Below are positions 54,111 through 64,000 of a stretch of DNA of 64,000 nt, piece by piece; positions within the stretch are counted from its first letter, which is position 1, and the number at the start of each line of letters is the position of its first letter. Both the position numbers and the translations under genes were made by a program. The notes beneath the pieces were generated by a model, which had not been told where the DNA came from, made no database searches, and worked only from the letters and a program-made list of their open reading frames with translations. This DNA comes from Pogonophryne albipinna (taxonomy: Eukaryota > Chordata > Actinopteri > Perciformes > Artedidraconidae), in contig CM053251.1 of NCBI GenBank assembly GCA_028583405.1, forward strand, positions 8,088,102 through 8,152,101, read 5' to 3'.

Positions 54111-56094
54111 AAATCTGATAACAAATCACTGTAAACTCCTAGTGAGCTATTTACGCAAAAATAACTGGTTAAAAGTAGGTATTTGGCCTTGTTAAAACTA
54201 TATTTTGCAATATGTTCACGAATGCCTAACTGTGAGATAATATGGGATCAGCCTGTTGAAATTATTATTTAAAAAACAATACCAATCCAAAAATGGATTG
54301 AAATGGCCGTATATTAGACAACAGCTAAATATAAGTTACTGCTCATTTTGAAAAACCACTATATTGAATACATCCTAATAATACTAACACGTCCTAATGC
54401 TTACTAATACTACTCCTTATAAAATAATACTTTTCGAGAAAGGAGACTTTTTGGGGGAATTTGCTCCGAGGGTCACATACTGTTCACGTTATATGAAATC
54501 TGGGACAAAACAGCAAAAGGCAATAGTTACACTTCTTAAATGTGCTCAAGATTTATATTCCATTTTTAATCATTCTTTGCAATATGGATCATGGACAGAA
54601 AAGTAACTGCATCAATATTAATCAAGTACCAAATGAGGGGCTTCTTAAATGAATCTCTTTTACATGTAATTTTTTCCAACTAATTTCCCTGTGGAGTATA
54701 ATAAAAAATGAACAAGAGGAACAGCTGATAAGGGGATTCATGTATGAAGATTCATTTCAGGATGAGTCTGATTTGGTACCTCAGACCCTTTTTGATTTGC
54801 AGTAATTAAGCCAACCATTTATTCCAAACCGCAGCAATAATTAAGAGCAGAGAACGGTTTCGATGGGAGTGTTGTTCCAATACTCCAATGAGTTTAAATT
54901 GTTTAATTGACTGGGAAAAAGGGTTTAGGAACTTAAATGCCATTCTTTGATTAATATAACATTAATTTGCCAAATCTGCGGATGTTTTATGTTATGTTCA
55001 GTAAAAATAGAGTTTATGAAATCTGACTGGATTGAAATAAAGCGTATTATGTATGATTCAACAACACCACAAAATTAAGAGCAACATGACCACGGCATCA
55101 AACATGTGTTGCTATGCTGACATTTGGAGCTTAGGGTAGAACACATTTTATTTGGTGGATGCTTTTATTCAATATCTGTCAAGGGCAAGGAGTGGCTTGT
55201 ACTCTTAGGACTCTTTAGCTCTATAGCTGAAAAAAAAACAGCACAGGACAGCTACTTTGACCTTCACAAGCAACTGTTGTTTATAGGTCTGCTCCACTGT
55301 CCAAAAGCGATGTCTGAAGCTGAAAAACAAGCCTGGAGTTGGCCACAAGAGAACAGCATTATTGAGTGCATGAACCAATTTCTCTGTCTGGCACCTACAT
55401 ATTGATGGTTTTTGTATCGAGACAATGGTCTTCCACTGAGTGTAATAGTGCTGGATGCTTCTTTCATTTGTCTGACAGGTTCCTATTCCTGGAGAATTGT
55501 GCACTGTCCAAGGTTATCAATTGTAACCTAAAAGCTACAGACTTCCCTTTCAGTCACTTTGAGGCCGCATAACATCTAATTTTGCTACATGCAGTCGATG
55601 TATGTGTGGGCTTTGCTTGTTTGTGTGTGTTTATTTCCTTTGTGTGGGGTGAATGGAAGTCCTATGTGATTGCACAATAGCATGAGACATTTATGGCAAG
55701 GTAAAAAGTGCATAAACGTCATTTCACCATGGAAGGTGTGGTGGACAGCCGGGCCGCAGTTCTGCCAAGCTAACGATTGATCATGGTGAGGTTAGAAGGC
55801 GGAGTAGACGGGATGTCAGAATCCTAAAGATATTCAGATCCTCATTACTGGGGGTCACAGCATCCATGCCCTGCACGTTTAACTGAGTCGCTTGGGTGCT
55901 CATGCACTAACAGCCAGGCTGCACCGTAAGCAGAGCCCTCTCTCTCTGTGCCCATTACACAGCTTCTCTTGTGAATTCTGCAGTTCCCCAAATCTGTCCT
56001 TTGTTGCCCGTTTTTTGTATTGAAATTGGAAATGTCATCTAGATTTTAAGTATTTTATGAAATACAGACATCATGGTTTACCTGAATGGACTGC
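54111..56094. other. Noncoding sequence, possibly old LINE debris at the left
   Basis: AT-rich sequence. The frames at 54397-54606 and 55124-55405 have no domain I recognise. The left part may continue the decayed RT region but is too degraded to trace. Confidence 0.4.
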
Positions 56095-56815
56095 AGAGCT
56101 TATGGTCTTTCATGTCTCAACAAGACCTTGAAAAACTAGTTCACGCATTTGTTTTTAGCAGGCTTGATTACTGTAATAGTGTATTTGCAGGTCTCTGTAA
56201 AAAATCGGTTAAAAAACGTCAACTGCCAGAGTCCTGACCAAAACAAAAAGAGTAGAACACATCACCCCAGTACTCAGATCTCTGCACTGGCTACCAGTAG
56301 CTTACAGAATCGATTTTAAAATTATATTGCTAACTTATAAAGCATTAAATGGTTTGGGACCCCAATATATGTCCGACATGCTGCTCTGTTACGAGCATAG
56401 GTTACGAGCCACACAGAGCTCTGAGAAAATCGGAGGCTGTCTTACTCATTGTTCCCCGGCTCAGAACCAAACACGCCGAAGCTGCTTTTAGTTTTATGCT
56501 CCCTACAAATGGAACACACTTCCAGAAAACCATGAGGTCTTCACCAACTCTGAGTTCTTTTAAGTCGAGGCTAAAAACACTGCTTACCCAGAAGCCTTTT
56601 AACTTGTTTTAGCACCAACCGTATTTACAATGTTGTTTTTAAACTATTTTGTATCTCATTTATGCATGGTTTTTATGAATCTGTTATTCCATTATGTTTA
56701 TTGATTGTGTTTCTTTCTGTTGTCTTACTATTAAGTGATAATGATCATGTAAAGCACTTTGAATTGCCTCTACGTCTGAAATGTGCTATATAAATAAACG
56801 TACCTACCTTGATAT
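56095..56815 (+). mobile_element. 5'-truncated L2-clade LINE, C-terminal RT region and 3' UTR
   Basis: One frame gives DLEKLVHAFVFSRLDYCNS and then VFAGLCKKS (about 56124-56210). Another gives EHITPVLRSLHWLPVAYRI, DFKIILLTYKALNGLG (about 56250-56355). A third gives VLLIVPRLRTKHAEAAFSF and SSPTLSSFKSRLKTLL (about 56435-56585). These blocks lie in the order found in the C-terminal region of L2/Maui-type reverse transcriptases. At least two frameshifts and a TGA near 56236 break the frame. The 3' UTR carries GTAAAGCACTTTGAATTGCC and GTGCTATATAAATAAA, ending in a CCTACCTT tail. It is not functional. Confidence 0.85.
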
Positions 56816-57573
56816 TAAAATCTGAACATGTTGCAAAATCCTGAAAGTGTTCCTATTTCTTTCAAAGACATCTTGTTAACATGCCTGCCTGTCATTAAAC
56901 TACGAGGAATGTTTTATGATTCCTTCTCCCAAGGCTGTGTTAAAAAAACATTTTCAAGTACAGGTGAAAAAGACAGAAAGTTGGCCTGCACATATAAATT
57001 ATGAATAACAGTCTGGTACTGGGCTTTCACAAGGTGAGAGCAAGGATGAGAATGTGGAATAGGGCTGTGGATGCTTTTTGTATTTGCTTTTAGAGAATGG
57101 GGATAATAGAGCTGAATTTATACTGTTTTTATTCTCAGTGTTGTTACATGACTTTGCTTATTGCAAATACTGGGGCCTGGGGACCACCTGGATTAGCCTT
57201 GAGGGGCTTCACAGGAAAATGAGAAAAAAGTTGAATTCCACTGTTATAATGAATGATTGTTTAGAAATGTATTTACTCTGAGTTGTCTCTCCAACCTCCT
57301 GCCATATCTCCTTAGTCATAATGTACTTTCAAAATCACCTTAGGCATAGTTTCCTCATTGCAATTCCTAATTTAATTGTCTTTCTTTTAGCAGGTGCTGA
57401 GTGTAAACAGAGAAATAACATTGACAGCTCTCTAACCCCCTTGTGTCCTACTGTCTGGGGCATGTTTTCAGAGGCTGCAGGACATGAGTGGCCGGAATGA
57501 ATGGACACAGCGGCGAGTTGAGCCGAGTGAATCCGAAAATCCTGCTGACCGACCTGTGTGTGTTTCTCCACAG
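56816..57573. other. Region upstream of the putative first exon, nothing firm
   Basis: AT-rich sequence becoming GC- and CpG-richer after about 57480. TGTGTGTTTCTCCACAG ends at 57573 and resembles a splice acceptor, so the exon downstream could be internal rather than first. Confidence 0.4.
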
Positions 57574-57687
57574 AAAGAAGCGTGACTGTGAGGGGAGAGA
57601 CGTAACAACTCCCTGCTTTCCACGGCTCCCTTATTGTAGGGGGTGACTGTGTAACTTGCAAAAAAGAAGACATGTACTTGCAAGAGA

Positions 57688-57695
57688 ATAAATAA
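57688..57695 (+). promoter_or_regulatory. TATA-like box upstream of the putative first exon
   Basis: ATAAATAA, followed about 30 bases later by the CpG-richer GCACGCAGGCAGCGAC. A start of transcription near 57720 would fit, but no initiator is clear. Confidence 0.3.
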
Positions 57696-57699
57696 GGTT

Positions 57700-58006
57700 T
57701 GTTCTCGCCTTCTCGCACGCAGGCAGCGACACTCAACACTTGAGAGGAGCTGACGTTAACCCGTGTGCAGCAGCGGAGACACGGAGCTGCCACGAATAGA
57801 TCCAGTATCCACGACCCCAGACCGGGATAGGACCTCGTGTTCCTCTGGCAGTGGACTCGTATATTTCCCCAGTCTTCTCCCACTCCCCGTGTTTGGCTCT
57901 AACTCTTGTGTTTTTACACGAAGTGGATTTGTGTTCAAACTGAAGACAGGACTAGCGGTTCAGAGAAGGAGAGAAATGCCAACGGCGGTGACAAAGAGGA
58001 GATTCA
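57700..58006 (+). other. Putative 5' exon of an unidentified host gene (5' UTR plus short coding part)
   Basis: The stretch has many CpG dinucleotides (CTCGCACGC, CAGCGAC, AGCGGAGACACGG, ACGACC, CCGGG) in a window otherwise poor in CpG. It ends in a consensus donor at 58007. The 5' limit is uncertain: it could be a transcription start near 57720 or the acceptor-like AG at 57573. A TAA in frame at 57757 closes the reading frame upstream of the ATG, as expected for a 5' UTR. No later exon was recognised before 64000, so intron 1 would exceed 5.9 kb. Confidence 0.5.
57976..58006 (+). CDS. First coding segment MPTAVTKRRF of an unidentified gene
   Basis: ATG at 57976 is the first ATG after the in-frame stop at 57757. 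It has G at -3, and is followed by ten codons in all plus one base, then GTAAGTG. The split codon makes a phase-1 intron. The peptide is basic at its end (TKRRF) and shows no signal peptide or domain, so function cannot be inferred. A short first coding exon followed by a large intron is common in vertebrate developmental and neuronal genes, which is consistent with the gene-poor upstream region. I did not recognise the protein. A spurious ATG in a noncoding CpG-rich block remains possible. Confidence 0.45.
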
Positions 58007-58012
58007 GTAAGT
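58007..58012 (+). other. Consensus splice donor
   Basis: TTCA/GTAAGTGC is a near-ideal U1 match directly after the ten-codon frame. Confidence 0.5.
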
Positions 58013-61000
58013 GCACCGTTATCTTTTTTCAATGTCCCCCATTGAACTTGAGACGCAGCTTAAAGCTGTGCTGTTAGCGAACTTGCTGACATTACGGCAA
58101 CAGTATGTATTAATGTGTTTGTTCTGTGTGTTATATTGGCTGGAATTACTTTGAAAATGCTTTTTAAAGGTGTAACTTGAACGGTGAAAGGTTGCAAGTC
58201 GGCTCAGTCTGGCAAAATCGGTGTTCGCCTCACGGCCACGCACACAGTTAGTTACTGTTTTTATTTGTGCTAACCTTGAATGTATAGCTAACAACAACTT
58301 TTATTACAAAGCCGAATGAGAGATAACAGCCTAATAATCGTTCTGCTTGTGGCTTACAGAAACACACAGTCAAATTCAGCCCTTATATTTGTAGACTATC
58401 CACAGAAATGAAGGTGAATGGGGAAATAAGCAGCTTCTCAATCACTTATTTCACAAGTGATTTTCGATAAAAACAGCAGCACAGAGTTGGCAATAAACTG
58501 AGCGCAGGCACTTTTCAGTGATCAAATTGATGTAGCAGTGGTCTATGCAGGGATGAAATCTTAAATCAAGCTGAAAATCTGTCGAGAATCACTAATTAAA
58601 TAATAAATAGGAGCAGTGGTGGTCTGTGGGGCGTGAGCCTTTCCTCACTCTATTTTGCTCTAATTGCAATGTATGGATTTGACATTTTCGAGCTTATACT
58701 AGAAAGGATTTGCCATAAGGTGTCAGAGCTCTCTCAAAACCTTGCCTTTTCCCTTCAAGTGGGCTCGTACATGAGTGCGTGACCATGTCAGCAAGAGCCT
58801 CAGGAAGATGAAATCTTTGCTCTTTCTTAATTTATCATTACCACAGACAGGTATTTGAATTATTGTATGCCAATCAATTTCAAAAGCTCGTGTGATGTGG
58901 ACTTTCTCATTCATCTGCCCTTAAAAAAAAATCACTATTGCTGCAGCATGGCTGTGGAGACAGGTTTGATGTCATGGATTTTCTCCTTGCAGCTGGAGCA
59001 AAAGCATACATTTCAGCCACCATCCATCAGAGAATTCAATAGCAAAACCATTTTTTGTGACAGCTTTTGCAGGTGCTCTACTTCATCTGATAGTCATTCG
59101 CCTAAAGCCCTCTCTGGGTCCTAAACAAATCTGAAATAGGGGAAGTGTTTTTCACTGGGTAGATTTACAGAAAGAAAGCATTGCATTGAGCCTACAGCAC
59201 TGTTTGGGTTATTTAAAGAAAGGATTTGAAGCCGGAGTGACATGCTCAAGTAGCCTCATGGCCATCCTTTATCAATACATGAATCCGATTAAAACTGTCA
59301 CAGACACAATGTAGAGACATAAACACGAGCCACACTGTAACAGGATGAAAGAGGGTGGGTTAGTTTCTTGGAATTGCATCAGAGGCTTTCTGCAACTAAA
59401 TCATAGGTCTTGCATGTGTGGGTTTCTAACCTTCAGCTTCTACCCACTGAAAAGACAGTGACATTTCTACTCTAGATTTAGGGTAATTTATTAATAAACT
59501 GTCCTGTTTTAGCTTACAAAACAAAGGCATCTCAGTGGGACAGCCTATTGTAAAAATATTATTGCTTTTGCATGTGGGATGTTCCATCGACACTGGAGAA
59601 TACATGCAGATTAGGCAGTGGAGTCTCATTGTAATTTATTTTGTGTTGTAAGTGAGTCTCTCTCGTACTGTTTGGATCTAAGGTTCATAGTTACCTGTTG
59701 TTGCTGTCTGGATAGATATTTTATCATTTTAACCTGTGTTGACAGTGCTATTAGATGCCATGCTGCTGAAGCATTAAGGCTTTCTTCAATCATGTTGACT
59801 AGATGTTGTCAGGAGACTGCAGGCTTTCTTTACTGTGTTTATCCTGAATTATTGTCCTGTTGATTCTGTCTGTTTGTGGGCTGTGAAAGCCACTCTACAA
59901 TCAATTAACTTTTTGGCATTTCCTGTAAAATATGTTAATATGTTCCGCCATGGTTTGAGCACAGGTGTTTATATTTCTTTATACTGACACATTCCTGCAA
60001 GCTTTTAGGCCTTTATTCCACAACTACTTCAAACCAAGAATCAAGAGAAGACATTTGACTTATTTGACCTAATCCTCATGACTCCTGAGGATTACAGGGT
60101 GACCCACAATGGATCACCACAGTGCTTTCTTCTTTTGTTTCTTGCCAGAAGAGTCAACAGTTCATTTGGTGTCCATTGGGATTTTTTGAAAGAGTGCCTC
60201 TGAAAGAAAAAAGCATCTTAACCGGTGACGTCATCTGCTTGTCACACATTTTGGCAGAAGCCAGGCTACATAAAAACAATTAGCAAACATCAGCTAGTTG
60301 GCATTGCAGCCACCTGAACTGAATTGTTTGTATTATGCTTTAAATCATGGCTAAAAAAGCAGATTCTCCGACTAAGGCTGCATGATTTGCATTAAATAAC
60401 TAACTGCTATTATATTGACTGATAACTATTGCGATATGATTCACGATACTAGAGGGATTGGTCTTTTTTTAATCCTAATTCTCATTATAGTTGAAAAGTA
60501 TAGTCATTAACTATTTATTTATGTTATGAATACAATTTTTGGGCCAGCTTATCTCTTCAGCTCCACAATATCTCATTTTAAAATGGTATTTGAACACATA
60601 TTTAACTCTAGAAATGTTGTGCTTCCTCCAATTTAAACATTCCACTAGTCCATATTACAATTTTCTTACCATATAAATATGACTATAGTTTGTTAGCATA
60701 CAACATTGACCTAGAGTAGAATCAACATCTAGTATCGATTATTATACTGATGTAAATAAACCTTCAGAAAAGCTTTCCATTTTAGTTCTGGTATTCGTTG
60801 GCGGGTATTACCCCAGTTAATTAATGTGGGAGTGACACCAGTAACCAGTGTTGCAGTTCGTACATTGGTGCCAGGGCCTAGGGCTACCCTTTTTTAACTT
60901 TTGAATGTCAAAGATGGCTTCAAGTGAATATACTTATTTTTGTAAGGCTGCATCAGTTGTGTCTGTTGTCCTGGGTAAATCCCTGGCCTGCGTGAGCATT

Positions 61001-63009
61001 GTATGTTGTGTGGTATTTCCTTGCAGTCCTGGTCTCGGGCTCGTAGCCAGAGCATGTGCCTCGGCTTCCTCATATGTCGGCATTCCCTGGCAAGGGCCGG
61101 GTTGAATGGCACTGTAAAGAAAACCAGCCCCTCTGTGGCCACACTGAAAAACCACTCGGCACAACCCTCTCCAAACTGACGCTTTCTCATGCTTTCCATA
61201 TGGGTAAAATCTGGGTAATTTCAGGACCTGGAGTTATAATGAGAGGTTTTAGACATAGTGTGTTGGTCTGTGGTGGGCGGGATCAGCATTTCTAAGGTTT
61301 ATAGGGGATTATAAATGCTCTGGGATGCCTCATTGGACTACTGTCAGGGCGTTGGCACAGAGAAACCAAAAACTATTTTTCACTAGGCTAACTGGTTCCA
61401 ACTGGTTGTGATGAGGCTCATTGGCATAGATATTACAGGAGCCAGACAATCTTAATTTTAAGACTGCAGATCTGGCTGGTTTATTGTCATTCTTAAGCTT
61501 TGAATTCAGCTACAGATACAATGTGTGCTCCTTTGCTGCTTAGACGTCACTCTTGAGTCTAAAGATACACTCCAAGCAACGGCCATTGTCCTGTTTAGCA
61601 TCCCATCCCCACGTAAAGACAGGCTGCTCTTAGTTGCACGCTTGGTGGATTTTTAACAATGCTTGTTCCTTAACGTCAGCAGCATAAAGGCAAAGAGTGA
61701 TTTACTACTCTGTCTGCAAGGGTAATGTAGGAGCAATTTGACTGCTGATTGAAACCAGGTCTCCCATTTCAGAGTCCACTGGTGGCATTATAAACCATTT
61801 ACACCGATGTTTTACAGAGCACCCCTGCAATGGGGAAAGTGGAAACAGACACACGGCCTAAAAATGGCCTGCGCTACCACGAGAGCCCTATTTTTATCCA
61901 TTCCTTATGGGATTGGTTGTCTTTACTTCAAAGTATGTATGTGGTTTAGTGAATATGCATGACATTGAAAGGTCAAATGGTAATCAGTCCTGTTTTTATT
62001 CAAGATGAAGGACCTACTAGATATGGGCTCCGTCTGCTTTGGATTATGCAGCTTTTTCTTTAAGCGGTGGAGCTTTGTTCTCAAGCCATTATGTGTGAAT
62101 CAGAGCTGCAGTCCAAATTCGGGGAAAGATTGGCTCAGGCAATTTGCTGTGTCGAGACCCTTTGACTTCTTTGCACCTTTTCTGTTTGAACATACAGTGT
62201 GTTAGAAGGTAGCCATTACTTAAATGGAACAAGCTGACTTAATTACATCTTTAGCACCCATGCCTTAAAAAACACACAATTCATTACAGAGTCTGCACAC
62301 ATCATTCAAGTGCTGCGAAAGAGCAAGAGGAAAGAAAGTGCAAAGACGACACGTGAAGATTGTCCCAATTGGATTGCTGAACCTTTAGGATGTGAGTATT
62401 CTGGTAATGCTACTGTTAATGACTCAAGCTCAATATTAGCTGCTGCTTCTTCATGCTAAAAGCTTTTTACTAAAGACCATGGAATAAGCCTTGATTGTGA
62501 AGTGCAGTCTGTGTACATGAATGTGTTGTCATGGCTTGGGTTTCACAAAAGGTTAAAGTGGGTTTCCTATAGTTTAAAGCAAGTTAGATATAATGTCTGC
62601 CAGAATCACATTTAGGACCAACTCCACTTGGACCAAAAATGGAAAAGACTAACACATTATTAATTGTGTTGAACATGTTATGAACAAAATACAGTGTGCT
62701 TGTTTACATTGCTTGGTATTGGTTTCAGCCATGCCACAAATTCTTCAACTTCCCCATGTCGTCCCGTGTCATGTCGTCCCGTGTTAGCACCTGCTCGAAA
62801 CAGCATGGCACATCCACATACGAGACAAATAGGAGTGTTATTTGCTCTGCTATCCTGAACTGTGGGACTTTAAGGCATTTCAATTATTTTAAACATAGAT
62901 GTCACCAATTATTTTTGAAATATTAAATTGCAATGTCAGAAAGAATATTACCATTTAAAGCCTTTTTCAGATTGATTAATTCTGCATTAGAGTAGCATGA
63001 TCCTTTAGC
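58013..63009. other. Putative intron 1, nothing firm
   Basis: About 5 kb of AT-rich sequence. AAGGCTGCATGATTTGC with ATTGCGATATGATTCACGAT at about 60375-60450 resembles a decayed fish repeat (GGGCTGCACGAT type). A CRE-like GTGACGTCATC occurs near 60226. No exon with acceptor, frame and donor is supportable; frames at 59618-59863, 60894-61199 (minus) and 62005-62205 lack domains. Confidence 0.45.
62755..62784 (+). repeat. Exact 15-bp tandem duplication
   Basis: CATGTCGTCCCGTGT occurs twice back to back (62755-62769 and 62770-62784). Confidence 0.95.
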
Positions 63010-63013
63010 TTAA

Positions 63014-63697
63014 AGGGGACTTATCATGCAAAATGCACTTTGTGATGTCTTTTATACATAAATATGTGTCCCCGGTGCGCCGGGGAACTCACACAGCGTC
63101 AGAAAATAAAACCCTCTCTCTTTTCCTCCGTACCCAAATCTTTTAAAAACGGGTGTACAACGAGCGGATACAGATTTCCATCCGAACTGACGTCGGCGGA
63201 CCCACAGAAAGTTGCTATCAAAAACAATGCCTGACTTGTTTTGGACGTAATCTCGTCTTTGTTTACATTAGCAAGCCTCACTAACACTCAGAGCTAACCT
63301 GTACTGTAGAGCACATGTGTTTAAAAAGCAGGAAATACAAAAGGACTCACCTTGTGATAAACCCGCAAGAGAAAAAGCATATGAGCTCCATACTATTTCA
63401 GAAATAATCCTTGACGTGGTTTAAACAGGATGGCGTTTTATCACAACCGAATGTAACTTTATCTCCGGTAGAATTCTGATCAGGCATTAGCTCCGCCTCC
63501 TCTTTTTTTTTTTTTTCAAGCTAAGGACCCAAACTCTGCGTTTCTCTAACAGGACTGCAAAAGAGGGGTTTGAGCAGTAAGAGGCATGGCTACAATGGGT
63601 GATCTGGTTGGTATTTTGAAAAAAAAACTTCACAGACATGTTCTGTATAGGTATGGCCCTACAATATATTTTTCAAATATAGCATAATAGGTCCACT
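63014..63697 (-). mobile_element. TTAA-flanked DNA element, short copy (684 bp), inverted relative to 22.7 kb
   Basis: The left end AGGGGACTTATCATGC and right end GCATAATAGGTCCACT are inverted repeats, flanked by TTAA at 63010-63013 and 63698-63701. Its left part (CAAAATGCACTTTGTGATGT, then ATATGTGTCCCCGG) is the reverse complement of the right part of the 22.7-kb element. Its right part (CATGTTCTGTATAGGTATGG, then CCCTACAATATATTTTTC) is the reverse complement of the left part there. It lacks the 650-bp nested insertion. A T-run of 14 lies at 63503-63516. There is no transposase frame. Confidence 0.85.
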
Positions 63698-63701
63698 TTA
63701 A

Positions 63702-64000
63702 TTTAAATGGATTTTTCATGCAACATTTATAAAGCAGATAAATGAAAAAGTAGTGGGTTTCCTCAGTTTTTTACTTGCTGACAGCTCAAAGATATCACTG
63801 CTCATTTTGCTTAAGACAGATTTTCTGATGTGAGAAATTAAACTGTGGAATATCATTAACACAAATGATGTCTGTTGTGAGATGTAGAAACTGTTGCTAT
63901 TCATCTGCTGTCCCTGTGATCTCAGAGGGTCCCAGATGGCTTTGCATTCTCCCCACACAGGCAATCTAATTACAACTTTTAACCACCACATAAAGTGGAT
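63702..64000. other. Noncoding sequence to the window end
   Basis: AT-rich sequence without a recognisable feature. The 91-codon minus-strand frame at 63716-63991 has no domain. Confidence 0.5.

Noticed and set aside
55124..55405. 93-codon frame
   Set aside because: No domain; the region is AT-rich and an overlapping minus-strand frame of similar size exists.
57335..57883. 182-codon minus-strand frame, the longest in the window
   Set aside because: It lies antisense to the CpG-richer putative 5' exon, shows no domain, and open frames are expected in GC-richer sequence.

Overview
The window looks like a gene-poor stretch of a teleost fish nuclear genome, probably a spiny-rayed (percomorph-type) fish. 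The evidence is the repeat content: very long (TG)n arrays, short inverted-repeat DNA transposons flanked by TTAA, hAT elements with 8-bp target duplications, a piggyBac-type element, and 5'-truncated LINE tails of kinds familiar from fish genomes. There are no bacterial-style gene clusters, no rRNA or tRNA gene, no CRISPR array and no convincing multi-exon gene. Nearly all the short open frames are chance frames, frames through (TG)n, or frames inside transposons.

Layout. 1-3.5 kb: AT-rich sequence with a diverged inverted-repeat pair. 3.56-4.80 kb: a well-preserved, internally deleted hAT element with perfect 8-bp target duplications. It still carries a 162-codon frame joining a BED zinc finger directly to the hAT C-terminal dimerisation region. 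4.8-11.2 kb: nothing recognisable. 11.2-12.1 kb: two very long TG arrays 410 bp apart. 14.2-15.6 kb: a fish interspersed repeat, then a 423-bp TTAA-flanked element. 20.75-22.33 kb: a second, unrelated hAT holding a 45-bp tandem duplication that is itself interrupted by a TAA-flanked, Harbinger-like MITE. 22.67-24.20 kb: a 1.5-kb TTAA-flanked element with its own nested insertion. 28.64-29.03 kb: a third kind of TTAA-flanked MITE. 30.8-43.3 kb: mostly unique sequence with CA microsatellites. 43.3-43.6 kb: a TG array beside GGTTAGG-like sequence. 47.5-48.6 kb: a piggyBac-type element. 53.2-54.1 kb: a LINE 3' tail split by another repeat, then a decayed reverse-transcriptase fragment. 56.1-56.8 kb: an L2-type LINE 3' end. 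63.0-63.7 kb: a second, inverted copy of the 22.7-kb TTAA family.

The only good candidate for a host gene is at about 57.7-58.0 kb on the + strand: a CpG-richer block, an ATG at 57976 preceded by an in-frame stop, 31 coding bases (MPTAVTKRRF plus one base) and a consensus donor GTAAGT at 58007. I read it as the 5' exon of a gene whose remaining exons lie beyond the window, but I could not identify the gene. If so, the 57 kb upstream is an intergenic or regulatory desert, with the transposons and possible conserved noncoding blocks as its main content.

The most interesting biology is in the transposons: a self-truncated hAT that could encode its own repressor, a nested insertion whose empty site is preserved in the neighbouring tandem copy, and several unrelated small DNA elements that each carry promoter-like motifs (CCAAT, CRE, YY1 plus ETS).
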